Positions 12,111 to 26,400 of a DNA stretch of 64,000 nt are shown here, one piece after another (the first letter of the stretch is position 1; every line of letters starts with the position of its first letter). The notes under the pieces were generated by a model. That model had not been told where the DNA came from and did not search any database. It worked only from the letters and a program-made list of their open reading frames with translations. The stretch spans positions 136,340,396-136,404,395 of the forward strand of contig OY856186.1 of NCBI GenBank assembly GCA_963693315.1, written 5' to 3'. Both the position numbers and the translations under genes were made by a program. This stretch comes from Diogma glabrata. Lineage: Eukaryota > Arthropoda > Insecta > Diptera > Cylindrotomidae.

Positions 12111-12199
12111 TTCATATAAAAATCTACCTATTGCAATGTGCTTCATCTCGGAGTTTCAGGAAAATTTTGGTGCCAAACGACTGGCAATAATAAGCGGAG

Positions 12200-12815
12200 A
12201 CGGAAAAAATGCATGCCATTCAATTACAACAACAACTTCCATAAAAATATCCCATAGAAATATTAAATACATTTTCTTTTTTTTTTGAGTTTTTATTTTT
12301 TTTCGCAAAAATTTAAAATAAAATTAAAACAAAGCTGAGTAATTATAGTTTTAAATTAAGGAATATTTTCTTCGGAAATTTGGAATATTTGGAAGTGGTT
12401 TTTTGAAATAAATATATGCATATTGATTACACATTTACAAAAGTTTTCCTAAATTGTAGATATTTGAATTATTTGAGGTGTAAAAGTTGTTTGACAATTT
12501 TAGATTTTAAAATTATGTGTGATGGTGTTGTAGGTGTGACGTTGTGAGAACGTTTATTTGCTCTTTGGTGGATTTAATATGTTATTAAAAGTAGTTTTAA
12601 CCAAATTAAATAAAACTGTTCCGAAATCGCATTGATAAAGTAGTTTCCGTTAATGTATTTAGTTTGGTTTGATAAATTTTTTGGATTATTCTGTTTCTAC
12701 TTAAAATGTTTAATTAAACTAATCTGACACGTCCAATTCTTTTTGTACACAAAGCTGTCTGGTCCCGAAATCTACCTATTTCTAGCGGATATACGTGCCG
12801 CTTGGACTTTTTTTT
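12200..12815 (-). mobile_element. LINE-A 5' region
   Basis: This segment is repeated in inverted orientation at 18281-18819 and continues upstream of ORF1, so it is probably the LINE-A 5' UTR. The element's 5' end is placed near 12815, where both copies begin with an aaaaaagtccaa run followed by cggcacgtatatccgc. Other matches include ttccgaaatcgcat and acgttgtgagaacg read in opposite senses. A weaker fragment of the same repeat lies at 47979-48045. Confidence 0.6.
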
Positions 12816-12926
12816 ATTATTATTATGAAACACAAAACAATTTAAAATTATCACAATAGTGAGTCTTAAAATGCTTTAAATACTGAAACACAATAAATTA
12901 GCGCTAGAAACTTTTATTATTTTATT

Positions 12927-13162
12927 CACTCAAAAAAATAAAAGTCACTTTTACAAAATTTTTATAAATTTACCACACAAAATTTTTTGTTAAAACTGCA
13001 ATTTTTTTCATTCAAATCCAAAAATAATTTGTAAATCAAATACATTTTTGGTTTTTTCAAATAATTTTTTTTGTAATCTACAATATTTTTGGTAAACTTA
13101 CAAACAAATGTGTGAGTTGTATATTTATAAAAAATTTGTAAAATTTATTTTTTTTTTGAGTG
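12927..13162. mobile_element. Short palindromic MITE
   Basis: The ends are cactcaaaaaaataaa and tttatttttttttttgagtg, and the complementarity continues inward (tttacaaaatttttataaatt against atttataaaaaatttgtaaa). It is 236 bp with no coding frame. The target duplication is unclear, so the superfamily is not assigned. Confidence 0.6.
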
Positions 13163-15354
13163 TTATAAAATCACAAATAATTTAAAAGAATTAGAAACAC
13201 GTCTTTACTCTTCGACGATCGATCGATGACCCGATGTTCTGGTATTACTATTTTCAAGCAACATCGATGGATTTAAACCCTTTTCGTATATTTTCTCTAA
13301 AAGTACCCATCGCATTGAAAGAAGCTGGAACAATCATTTTTCAGATATACTCCGTTTATTTAAAAACAACTTAGGGTTTGATTTTTTGACTATCGAATTA
13401 AAATGCTAATAAAAATTTACTTTTCGTTAAATTAAAAAGTTGTTTCACGTCCTGGTTTTGGAATTCGATCAACGATAAAAAACCTATTTTAAATGTGATT
13501 TTGCGTGTTTTTTACACAATTGTTCTACAGAGAAAATTAGGCTGTCAACCATTGTCTACCTCCTATTTTAACTTATTAATTCAATCAATGTTGTAATCGA
13601 GTTTCTTATAAAGACTTAGTTTAATCGATTAGTTATATTGCCCATATAGTGTTAACTTATGCTTTTGGAAATCCAGAGAAATGAGTGATCACAAATCTTA
13701 ACGACTGACGTTTAAACTGAAAAAAGATACCAAAACATACACCATGAATTTCGATCTAACTGTTTCTGTCATTTAAAATGATGAATTTACCTTTGTCTTC
13801 AGTCGATCGATGACCGCCCTTGTTTATAATGGTTCCTGCTTGTAAATCTCTTTGGTATCGTATTAAGAATATTTGTATTACACATATCCGCGCTTTGTTT
13901 ACGGTCATTGCAAAATCAAAATGTATTTAAAATTGTAAACGCCCCAATTTGTACCCTATATCATTGGTCATCATTCGTATGCCTGTCAGGAGCATATTTT
14001 CCTTAATAAGTAAGATACTTTAAACCTGATTTTATTGTTCATAGTCTTTTTATTCGGTACTAAGGTTCGGTTGCAAGGACTTGGTATGTCAATGTACCAA
14101 TTTTCAATTTTTGGAACATATGGTGGGAGTTCTGATAATGCAGATTCAAAATTTGTGATTAATCAAACATAAGCGGTGCTTATTTGTATCGCATTGTGGC
14201 TCATTTTTTAGAAACATGTTTTATATAAAATTGCAAAGCAAAAGCGTATTTGATGTACATTAGAAATATTATGACTACAAAATGTTTTGGATTCCAATGT
14301 ACATTATTTTGATATAAGTATATTTGTTTGTCACATTATACCTCATTTTTATGATAATTTTGTTCAGGGAAAAATATCGATCAAAGATAGCTGAGCAAAT
14401 AAAATGAAATTTAAATAAAAAACCAGATTAAAATATGTGGCAACATTTAGGTGCAAACCCTTAAAAATTAAAATATTACCTAATTAAAAAAAACAAAATA
14501 AATTTTTTAAATTCGGGTGCCGATGTGCTTTAGAAACCGTTACTGAACTTCTACTAACAAAATTTCATACCCCTGCGTGCAATAGATTTAGCTGGAGAGC
14601 GCACACAAACAGACGGACACTTTATTTTATTATTAGAAGAAGAAGTACGTTTAAACTCCAAAACCAATCTGAGTGTAGCATAGAAACAACGAAAAACTCA
14701 CTGAAAATTTCTTTTAATATAAATTAAATGACAATTCAACTAATTCATTTATCTTTATTTTGTAAACTGAAAAGGATTCTTTTAATTTAAATTGAAAATA
14801 TTTTTGTTAAATATTCAAATTGAAAGGACGTACCGATATTTTTATTGATATATATATATATTGGCACAAAAATGAAAAACTTGTTTAATTGGTTTATCAT
14901 CGTCGCTTTATCTGTTTTGTCTGTTTTAAATTGTGTCAAAATTGTATAGTTTCTTCAAAATATATAAATGTAAAGATATTATTAATTCAGTTATTGTTGG
15001 AAAAATGTAAAATTGCTTAATAATTAATGAAACAAATTTAAAAACCCTACCTTTACTTTTTGATATGTATCGACGTTTTGTGTTATAGCACGTTCCAATA
15101 TGCGTAATAAAATGTTTATACGTATGTTCGCTGTCGGTCAACGGTCCAAGCGGTATAAAAAAAATATTGGCGACGTTGATGGATAGGCAGACTTACAGCT
15201 CTGGAAACAAAATGTTCTGGATATACAGTGAGCAATATCCAGCTAATACTTTAATTAATAGGTAACCAATGTTCTAGATTTCGCGAAGTTGTAGTTATAA
15301 AAACATTAAAGAAAGCTGTAGTATCCCAACAGACATAAATTCCGTCCATCTTTT
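13163..15354. other. Non-coding stretch
   Basis: No supported gene. A segment near 14515-14640 with agctggagagcgcacacaaacagacggaca resembles tails seen in many insect retroelements, but nothing firmer can be said. Two cgatcgatgac motifs lie at about 13223 and 13802. A (TA) run lies near 14850. Confidence 0.5.
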
Positions 15355-15960
15355 GTCAAAGTGTCATCAAAATTGATTAATGAACGAAGTCTGTATGCTC
15401 CTAACAAACTTTAAAAAGAAAGTGAGAAAATCAATTGTACGATGGTGAACCCCCGCCACTTTGATCAATGTGTCCCAAAAGTTGATCATTATCTTTTCAC
15501 ACATATTGAAACTATTTTTATAAGTTTTATTATAATCACTATTGTAGGCCGTAGTGTAAATACAGACACTGAAAAATGCAAAAACTTACAACAAAAGAAG
15601 TTTTACCGGCAGTGGAAAACCGGAAGCTGGGATGCAGAACTTTTATGAATATAGATATTTGCTTATTTTTTTAAAACGGCCTTAAAATTAAATCACGAAC
15701 GAATATTGTATGCCCGCAACTAACACAAAAAATAGTGAACAAATCATTTGTTGTATGGTGATCTCCCAACCTTTTGTAGAATGCACCTCAAAACCTTATC
15801 AAATATCAAACCTTTAACCAGCGTTAATAAAAATCGATTTGTAGCTTAGTTTACCGAATAAACACCTGAAAAAAAAATAAAAAATAAATGTTTAACCGGA
15901 GGTGTCAAACCGGATGTTGGAAACAGTACCTTATATAACAGTACCTCAATATTTCAAATC
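15355..15960. repeat. Diverged tandem duplication, about 312-bp period
   Basis: Unit 1 (about 15355-15660) and unit 2 (about 15680-15960) share the order attaatgaacga/aatcacgaacga, gtatgc, gtacgatggtga/gttgtatggtgat, cctcaaaa-like text, and near the end taccggcagtggaaaaccgg against aaccggaggtgtcaaaccgg. The units are old and have no shared open frame. Confidence 0.5.
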
Positions 15961-18280
15961 AGAATAAGAAGTTATTGAAGATTCAAACTTACAGGTGTTA
16001 ACATACATTTAACGACATTTTTTCCAATATTGAAATGAATTCAGATTTTCCATTTTCAAGTAAACCTGGATCATAACCAAATTTTCATCAAGAGACCAAG
16101 CGATTTTATCGCTCACCCACCCTCATGACATATCCCCCTTAAAAATATTTCAATGAAACTTTTTTTTTAAATGTGTTGGCTTTTATACCTTTAGCATCTC
16201 TGTATGCTTGATTGAATTGTTCTGTCACTGCCCGGATGTTTGAATTTTAATTTTCTAGATTTAATTTCTAGATACGACTTTTTTAAACAAAATTATACCA
16301 ACTTTTAAATGCCTAAAGTGTGTTTAAATGCCACTTCGATTTTTGGTATAAATATAACAATTATTACGTTTACCGCTCGAAAGTCTTGCCGCTTCTCTTC
16401 CATGTGCGTGTAGTATGAAAAAAACATGACAGTAATAAAATTTTCACATTTGCTTCATAATTCTTATAGAAATAGAAAAAACATATATAATTTATTTTTA
16501 TGATAATTTTTCATTAAAAATTTCGCCATTTTGTCGTCGTTTTTGTATACATTTCAAAGAGATAAAATTAAAAAAAAATTGAAATTTCCTCTGGTTATTT
16601 TTTTTCTTTAACTTTAGCAAATAATTATTTTTAATAAGAATTTCGTGGAACACAAAATAAACATATATTTTTGTTCCTTTTGATTTTCTTATTAATTGTG
16701 GCACAGGAAGTACATTTATCTTATTTTTATAACATAAATAAGTTATATGTAAATAGGCAAACGTAATAAAAATTTATTAAAGAACAGGATTAGTGATTTG
16801 TGAAAATAATAAATGTGAATTTAAATTGCGAATGATTCATATTTTTGTTTAAGGTTTAATTAAATGTTTTAATGCTGAGCAGTTTAGTTTGTATATTAAA
16901 CGGTCTACGAAGTGACTATTCAGTAGTTTCAACTGATTTTTATTTTAGATCAAATTACTGGTACGATTACAAATCTGTATTTTTTTAAACGAAACAGAAA
17001 TTGTTCGGTTGTTAGGGTTAGTGTGTTATAATTAAAAATATGTAATTTCTAAACCAGTGATCCACATCCCAAACAAAGCTGCAGACTGGTGATATTTGCA
17101 AGGTTTGTATATCAAATAACGACTTCTAACAGACACATCAATATTTATTTTCCTACGACCTAACTAAAATTTATCAATTTTCTTACATTTTGTAATTTTC
17201 TTAACAGTAGTTTTTCGTATAATTAGTTTTGATAACTTTAAAATTTTTCTTTCTAAATTGATTTGGTATTTTCTTACAAATCGGCAAAGAAGAGTGAAAT
17301 TTAAATACTGAAAAGACCAAGATACCAATCTAGATAACATAAAAATTTCTTTTGAATTTTTCAACACAATTTTTTTTAACTAAAGTGTCAAGAAAATCAA
17401 TTTTGTTCGATCTTCAACTTCAACAGTGAATTTAAGTCGAGGATTAATCATTAAATTTAACAAGAACAGAATTAATCAAAGTACTAGAAACCGCGGTAAG
17501 AATATCTTCGGCATAACATATTAAAATGAAAGTGTAAAATCTAAAGATTAATAATTATATTTTTTTTTGTCCTTCATAAGTAAATTAGCTAAAACTGGAG
17601 TAGCTGGAAAACCAATAAGTGAACTAAACATTTGATAAAAACATTTTTTTTACTACCAGCCAAGAAAGCATCATTATTTATTCAATTCCTCTAATGAGAA
17701 ATTGAGAAATAAATTTATTCAACCTAGGTCATTAATAAAAAATAAACGGTAAATGATAATAACTGCATTTAATTGTTTCATTTTATTAGAAGTTTCAAAT
17801 AAACAGGGTACTGACTCCATATAAATAATACGGTTGTACCGTATATTTAATACTAATGTAAAATGTTTATATCTTAAATTCAATTTTACTTTAAGAGATT
17901 ATTAACGAGATCATTGGCAGGTATGTATAGACAAACAACACCATCAGTGATGGTTAGATTAAAATATTTAATGCAGTAATGTTAAATAAATAATAATTAT
18001 ACAATTATTATTTGAATTTAAAAAAACAAATAATGGATATTAAACTGTGACTTTTTTTTAACAACAAATTTAAAGTAAATAAAAAAAATAAATCTTTAAA
18101 CAAGTTTAAAAGAATATGCATATATGTATATATAATATTATAACGGTAGTGCATTTTGTATTTACGTAACAATGGAATTTAATAATCCGGATGAATTAAT
18201 GCTTCAAGGAAACTTTTTATAAACTTTTTAGGATTTAAATAGTACATTATGATGCAAGGACGTCCCTTAAGGAGCACATA
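15961..18280. other. Non-coding AT-rich stretch
   Basis: Short frames such as 16498-16704 and 17164-17367 are lysine/phenylalanine-rich by composition and look random. No inverted or tandem structure was noticed beyond homopolymer runs. Confidence 0.5.
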
Positions 18281-18819
18281 AAAAAAGTCCAATCGGCACG
18301 TATATCCGCCAGAAATAGGTAGATTTCGGACCAGACAGCTTTGTGTACAAATAGAATTAATAAAAAATTTTAAGTAGAAACAGAATAATCCAAAAAATTT
18401 ATCAAACCAAACTAAATACATTAACGGAAACTACTTTATCAATGCGATTTCGGAACAGTTTTATTTAATTTGGTTAAAAATACTTTTAATAACATATTAA
18501 ATCCACCAAAGAGCAAATAAACGTTCTCACAACGTCACACCTACAACACCACCACACATAATTTTTAAAATCTAAAATTGTCAAATAATTCAAATATCTA
18601 CAATTTAGGAAGACTTTTGTAAATGTGTAATCAATATGCATATAAGAAAATATTCCTTAATTTAAAACAATAATGACTCAGCTTTGTTTTTAATTTTTTT
18701 TTTAATTTTTGCGAAAAAAAAATAAAAACTCAAAGAAAAAAAACAAAAGAAAATTTTTTTAATATATCTATGGGATATTTTATATTTTTATGGAAGTTGT
18801 TGTTGTAATTGAATGGCAT
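18281..18819 (+). mobile_element. Second LINE-A 5' end, cut by an assembly gap
   Basis: This is an inverted copy of 12200-12815, starting aaaaaagtccaatcggcac and continuing for 540 bp to tgaatggcat, where the run of N begins. After the gap the DNA is a (TA)n tract, so the rest of this LINE copy is missing from the assembly or was truncated. Confidence 0.7.
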
Positions 18820-19019
18820 NNNNNNNNNNNNNNNNNNNNNNNNNNNNNNNNNNNNNNNNNNNNNNNNNNNNNNNNNNNNNNNNNNNNNNNNNNNNNNNNN
18901 NNNNNNNNNNNNNNNNNNNNNNNNNNNNNNNNNNNNNNNNNNNNNNNNNNNNNNNNNNNNNNNNNNNNNNNNNNNNNNNNNNNNNNNNNNNNNNNNNNNN
19001 NNNNNNNNNNNNNNNNNNN
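18820..19019. other. Assembly gap, exactly 200 N
   Basis: All bases are N. The round length suggests a fixed-size placeholder, so the true gap length is unknown. It joins a LINE-A copy to a long (TA)n tract, the kind of sequence at which assemblies break. Confidence 0.95.
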
Positions 19020-19313
<294 letters not shown>

Positions 19314-19359
19314 CCAATGAGTACTACCGTTGACTGATTAAGTTTATTTGCCATCACCT

Positions 19360-19745
19360 ACCCAAGTCATCACATTAGTTAGTGATTTATCACTGCTGCG
19401 GGGAATGTCATATTTCAAGTTAACTCGTTGTCACTAGCGAAGAGTGAAGTACTTAGGATTAGATCTTAAATTTAAAAAATATTACAAATCAACAACAATT
19501 TATATCTAAAGGTTTGCAAATTTAAATTCATCAACTAGCACTCCAAAGGTATCTCCTTGACTAGTAACATCACTATAACCAGTGGTATGTGATATCAAAC
19601 TTTAAATAATATGTCAACTTTCTTCTGACATTGGAGTTATCCACATTGTCTCTGCTGCTAATAATATACGATAATGTGAGTTATCGCGTTCCACTATAAT
19701 AGCAGAGAGATGTCAATAGCTAAGGTGATGTCTAAGGAAAGGTAG
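19360..19745. repeat. Repeat cluster related to 62330-62420
   Basis: Segments such as ccagtggtatgtgatatca and agatgtcaatagctaaggtg match, in inverted and direct sense, the text agatatcacataccactgg and agatatcactagccaaggtg near 62350-62390. Several related pieces occur in both orientations within the cluster, suggesting a rearranged repeat. No coding content. Confidence 0.4.
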
Positions 19746-19920
19746 TGTATAAACTTTAATTGATCAATGGTTTACAGGAAACATTTTTTACCAAAAAAAT
19801 CAATCATACATGAATTAATTTTAGTCAATCTTATTTAATAATTCAGTTAATTTATTTTAAACAATTGAAGTTTTAAACATTTAACAATTCTTTGAATTTT
19901 TTTAATGATTTTGCGAATAA

Positions 19921-20881
19921 TAGACCAGTCAAATTTTTTTTTTTTGAGGAAAAAATTAGTAACAGGATGGAAACTATTGGATAAATAAGAAAATATAATC
20001 GAAATGATGAGAAACAAAAATTAAAGGTGCTCCGAGTTGCGGTGGTGAAATGGGGTGAGCTTTTACTTTAGATGGTGTAAAAAAAAGATGGTGTAAAAAA
20101 AAGATGGTGTAAAAAAAAAATAAACATAAACACGGAAACATTAAGCAGAACATGCGAAAAACTGAAAAAATTGATTTTAAACGGAAAAAACTTGATTTTA
20201 AAGAGTTATTTTTCAATGATTGTTAAAAATATTCATTATTTGTTAAAATTTACCGTCGAAATAATTGAAAAATATAAACTTTTGCCATGGTAATATTAAT
20301 TTTATTACACCATCTAAAAGTAGACGTTTCAACAAACATAACGATAAACGTTTTTTTTTGAAAAATCTCTTTTCTATACAGGTGAATTTTCGTGTCAAAA
20401 TGAGGTCACATTTTTGGTTTGAAATCAAAATCAAACTTAAAAATAAATATTTTGCTTTAAAACAGCCTATTGGGGAATAGGGACATAATAAGGTACGTTT
20501 TCACCAAATTGTGTGGAAAAAAAATGTTTTGTGGGAGATAAAAATTAAAAACGAAAAGACCTTTGTTTCTCGGTTTTTTTCTATTTAAACGGCAAATTTT
20601 AGGTAATGTGAAAAAATGGCCGACATAAAACTTATAGACCTTTTTATTACTTACAACTTTTGCTGTAATTTTTTTGATAAAAGGTCTAGTTTCGCTGAAA
20701 ATCATGAAAAACCATTTTCTACCCCTAAAAGCTCACCTCATTTCACCCCCATAGGCCGGATCTCATTTAATTTATGTGTCCCATCATTTGCGCAATATTT
20801 TTCTTATTTATCCAATAGTTTTCATCCTGTTACTAATTTTTTCCATTTTTTGCCTGTTTTTAAGGTATCTAGACTGGTCTA
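19921..20881. mobile_element. Foldback element with 3-bp TAA target duplication
   Basis: The termini tagaccagtc and gactggtcta are exact complements. The arms stay complementary for about 150 bp (agtaacaggatggaaactattgg against ccaatagttttcatcctgttac; gtgaaatggggtgagctttt against aaaagctcacctcatttcac). Both flanks read TAA, a duplication typical of PIF/Harbinger-type elements. A 16-bp unit (gatggtgtaaaaaaaa) is repeated three times near 20070-20118. It has no transposase, so it is non-autonomous. Confidence 0.65.
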
Positions 20882-21053
20882 TAAGTTTTTATGTTTTATT
20901 TAAACATATTTTAGTAGACGAAGCACGTAATGAATTTTGAATGATCGTTGAATGATTAAAAGTGTAATTATCATGAAATGGTATTGTATGAATTAAAGAA
21001 TATAATTTTATAAAACAGATATTTCTTGTAAATGAATTGGCCAAAAATAAGTT

Positions 21054-21270
21054 TTTTTTTCTTTTTACTTAACTAACTGGTTGAGGCTGGTGAAGCCCAA
21101 ATCACTCTTACCCTACTAACTTATGAACTACCACCACCAATACTTAACATCTAAATCGGCTCTGTAATTCTAATCCAGTAAATCCATATTGGATCTGACC
21201 GGATTCGAACCGTCGAAGCCCTAACGATGTATAGACTAGTGTTTTAACACACTCGGCCATACATCGCCTT
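21054..21270 (-). mobile_element. tRNA-derived SINE with 12-bp target duplications
   Basis: On the minus strand the head has a box A-like tggccgagtgtg (complement of 21248-21259) and an exact box B, ggttcgaatcc (complement of 21201-21211), in the arrangement of a Ser/Leu-type tRNA with a long variable arm. A non-tRNA body of about 110 bp and a short A-rich tail follow (plus strand 21054-21070). The flanks are direct copies of caaaaataagtt at 21042-21053 and 21271-21282, which is good evidence of LINE-driven insertion. The internal boxes would serve as a Pol III promoter. Confidence 0.85.
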
Positions 21271-21282
21271 CAAAAATAAGTT

Positions 21283-22079
21283 GAAATATCAACTAATTTT
21301 AATTATGCATTAGTTTTAACAAAAATTTATGTTTGAAACACTAAAATATTTTAATATAATTCTAGAAAACTTTTTTTAGAATCAACCATTTTCAACTTCC
21401 ATATAATTTAAATTAGATTAAAAGTCGACTTTATTTTTTTCTATGAGCACTGGGAATCAAGTATAAACGAGTACCGCTTGGGAATGCAATGCAATAAAAT
21501 CATTAGAAGACAGGCACATGCTTACTGAACATCTTCAAACCGATAATTGAAGTAATTGAATCTTACTTGACGGGAAAATTCATTTTAGAGAAACTTCACT
21601 TTATAATGTAAAAAATCAAGCTGTTTTCAATTGCTTAAATATAAAAGTAATTTCTTAGTAGAAATTCACCACTAGTAAGAATGCAAATCGCGCAAAGTGA
21701 TAGTTTCAAAATCTTCGACTTGTTTTCTGTTTATTTAAATAAAGCTTATTTGTTTTAAATAATTTTTTCAAAATCTTAATTCAATCACATTTCATTTATA
21801 TTATTGTCTTAATTATGATCACATTATAAGTATGGTTGCTCAATGCTCATCATACAAACATGTACTGCAGTTTAAATTCTTTGGTTTGTTTTTTTTGCAT
21901 TTTGTTTGTTTATTATTATTTTCATATAAATTACATTTTAATTTTTTTCTTGATTATTGTATAGTAAGTGATTTATTTATATATATTTGTGCTAAATTTT
22001 TATGCTATTTTTAATTTGTTAACATCATCAACATTTTATTGGATTTGTATCTGTATGTTGGCTTTAGAATGATTAAATA
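21283..22079. other. Non-coding AT-rich stretch
   Basis: No gene or repeat boundary recognised. The frame at 21832-22014 is Phe/Leu-rich by composition only. Confidence 0.5.
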
Positions 22080-22400
22080 AAAAAATCTAGTTTAAATTTT
22101 GTTACTGCAAATTTGTTAAACAAATTTGGATTTTACTTCCTTATTTATTTTTATTTCCTTTATCCATCTATTCATCCTAGCATTAATTAAACTTTGGTCT
22201 ACGTCATATTTTGAATGTACTTAATTACTAAAATAACATTTGTTGTTTAGTTATAGTTATCCATTCTATAAAAAATATAGAAAAAGATTTACGTCAATCA
22301 ACACTGCAGAGTGCATGTTGTTGTAGAATCTAGGTCTTCACAGGTACCCATGTGTCGTTGGGTCAGATATTGCAATTCCTTGTATATATATACACTTTTT
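22080..22400 (+). repeat. Dispersed repeat family R3, copy 1
   Basis: It shares a string of blocks with copies at 46690 and 62573: ctgcaaatt...aaacaaattt, a T-rich part, tagttatccattct, aaaaaatat, gatttacgtc, atcaacac, gcatgttgttgt, atgtgtcgttg and attgcaattcc. This copy is the most diverged and has no poly-A end. It lies 100 bp upstream of the host exon, inside the intron. Confidence 0.55.
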
Positions 22401-22496
22401 GTGAAAAAAATTTTTACAAAAAAGTACATGCATATTGTACCGCTATCTCAATTTATTCTTATTTAATATTTAATGAATTTTTTTATATCATTACAG

Positions 22497-22602
22497 CAAA
22501 ATGTAAAGACCCATTAGGAATGGAATCAGGTGCTATAGCAGATTTTCAAATTACAGCAAGTTCTGCACATGATGTTGGAAATGTTGGCCCACAACATGCA
22601 AG
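22497..22602 (+). CDS. Discoidin-domain exon, likely discoidin domain receptor (Ddr-type)
   Basis: The only host exon recognised. It follows a 3' splice site (ttatatcattacag at 22483-22496) and ends at a donor (aag then gtagga at 22603). The 106 bases encode KCKDPLGMESGAIADF, QITASSAHDVG and NVGPQHA plus a split arginine codon. That is the start of an F5/8 type C (discoidin) domain: the first conserved Cys, the LGMESG turn and the ITASS strand. In the animal discoidin domain receptors this extracellular domain binds collagen and precedes a membrane helix and tyrosine kinase. The left intron is phase 1 and the right phase 2, so skipping the exon would shift the frame. The paralogue is not certain (Ddr, smoke alarm or another discoidin protein). 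No other exon is visible. Confidence 0.75.
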
Positions 22603-22797
22603 GTAGGATACCTTGAAAATGATGCTATACATTTTTTTCATCCATTCATTTATTTTTAGAAACATATATAATTTATTTATTTTTTAAATAATTTTCAATG
22701 AAAATCACAAACATATAGTATATAAAAATGGAGTTTAACTGCAATGCAAGGTTCCGTTTGGGAATTACATATAAGATTTCGTTATTAAGCCCGTCCG

Positions 22798-25085
<2,288 letters not shown>

Positions 25086-25087
25086 GC

Positions 25088-25101
25088 TGGTGTCAGAAGT
25101 G
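25088..25101 (+). other. Candidate primer-binding site
   Basis: The sequence tggtgtcagaagtg begins 2 bp after the LTR with the TGG expected opposite a tRNA CCA end. The matching tRNA was not identified. Confidence 0.55.
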
Positions 25102-25116
25102 AAATTGGGAAATAAG

Positions 25117-26363
25117 ATGGATTTGAATGGATTAAAAGTTCAAGATCTGAAGAGCGAATTGGAGAAAAGGAATCTTTCAACAACGGGAACCAAGAATGAG
25201 TTGAAAGAACGATTAATAAAAGCTATGGAAGCAGCTGGATTGGATCCAGAAAAATATCGTTTTGGGCAAGAAGAAGCAGATGAAAATCCAGATGCAGGAA
25301 ATAGTGAAGATAAAGATGGTGCTGTTGGAGCAACAAGGCAAGTCGTACCACCAAACAACGACTTTGCACAGTTAATGGCTATGATGGAGCAAATGAGTTT
25401 CAACATGAGATCAGATGTTAAGGCAAATATAGAACTCATGAATAATGAAATGAAAAAGTTATATGCAAACATCGCTTCAAGTCGAGAAGAAATTAGCTTG
25501 GTTAAAACACACATCGACGAGAAACTTCTACATATGGCAGCGAATTTACGCATCGAAGTAGAGAAAATTGTGGATGAAAAAGTCGAGAAAGTGCAAAAAG
25601 AAGTTGTTCCGGAACAGAAAGTACAATCGAAAGTAGATGACTTTAAAGTAGAAGTAGAAAGAAGGCTTCAAGATGTTGAAATTAATGGTAAAACAATTCA
25701 CACGGTTCAACAAACACAAAGCATGAAGTTAAAACCGCCCACATACGATGGTACATCATCGTTTGGAATTTTCAAATTCCAATTTGAAACAGCAGCTGAT
25801 CAGAACAAGATCGAAGGAGCTACAATCAGATCATGAAGGCTTTAGATCGCAAGTATGGTAGTGACCACAAGCGGGAGATATACAGACTTGAGTTGAAGGG
25901 TCGCTATCAGCAAATTGGAGAAAGTCTGCAAGAGTTTTCGTCTGCGATCGAACGTCTGGTACATATGGCACATGGAAATACATCACCAGACTATATGGAG
26001 AGAATGAAGATAGATGCGTTCATCGACGGCATAAGAGATCCAAAGACGCGGAAGTCAGCTGTGATGACGCCTAAAGCTATATTTGCTGAAACAATAGCTT
26101 GTGCATTGACTAGTGAGACGGCACAAGCAATTGTCAAACCAACAATCAAAGTACGCCGTGTAGAAATGGAAGAAGAGGATAGCTTTAGGCCCGAAAGAAG
26201 ATCCCGGGAATACAACAGTAGAATAAGATGTTGGGTATGTGACAAACTTGGTCACATATCTCGAGAATGCAGAGAGGCCAGACGAAAACGGGAAAGATCA
26301 ACACACCAATCAAACGAAGATCATCTGAAGAAAAGGCTCAAGCGGGAGAGGATGGTCAAATAG
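25117..26363 (+). pseudogene. gag: gag of copy A, deleted and frameshifted
   Basis: The start is taken at the ATG at 25117 (MDLNG). Residues 4-38 (LKVQDLKSELEKRNLSTTG and the following KNELKERL) have the form of a SAP motif, a small helix-extended-helix DNA-binding module. A charged, coiled-coil-like stretch follows. The frame stops at 25836; a second frame, 25833-26363, carries the rest of the capsid-like region. Comparison with copy B shows a loss of roughly 80 bp between ADQN and the SY..IMKALDRKYG part, which caused the shift. A zinc knuckle, CWVCDKLGHISREC (26229-26270), is intact. The protein would package the element RNA. Confidence 0.8.
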
Positions 26364-26400
26364 CAGCGGAAGGGTTAAACTAAAACGAGTCAGCTTTAAG

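Noticed and set aside
21190..21268. A genuine tRNA gene on the minus strand
   Set aside because: The box A/box B head continues into a non-tRNA body with an A-rich tail and is flanked by 12-bp direct repeats, so it is a SINE. The arms do not fold convincingly as a mature tRNA.
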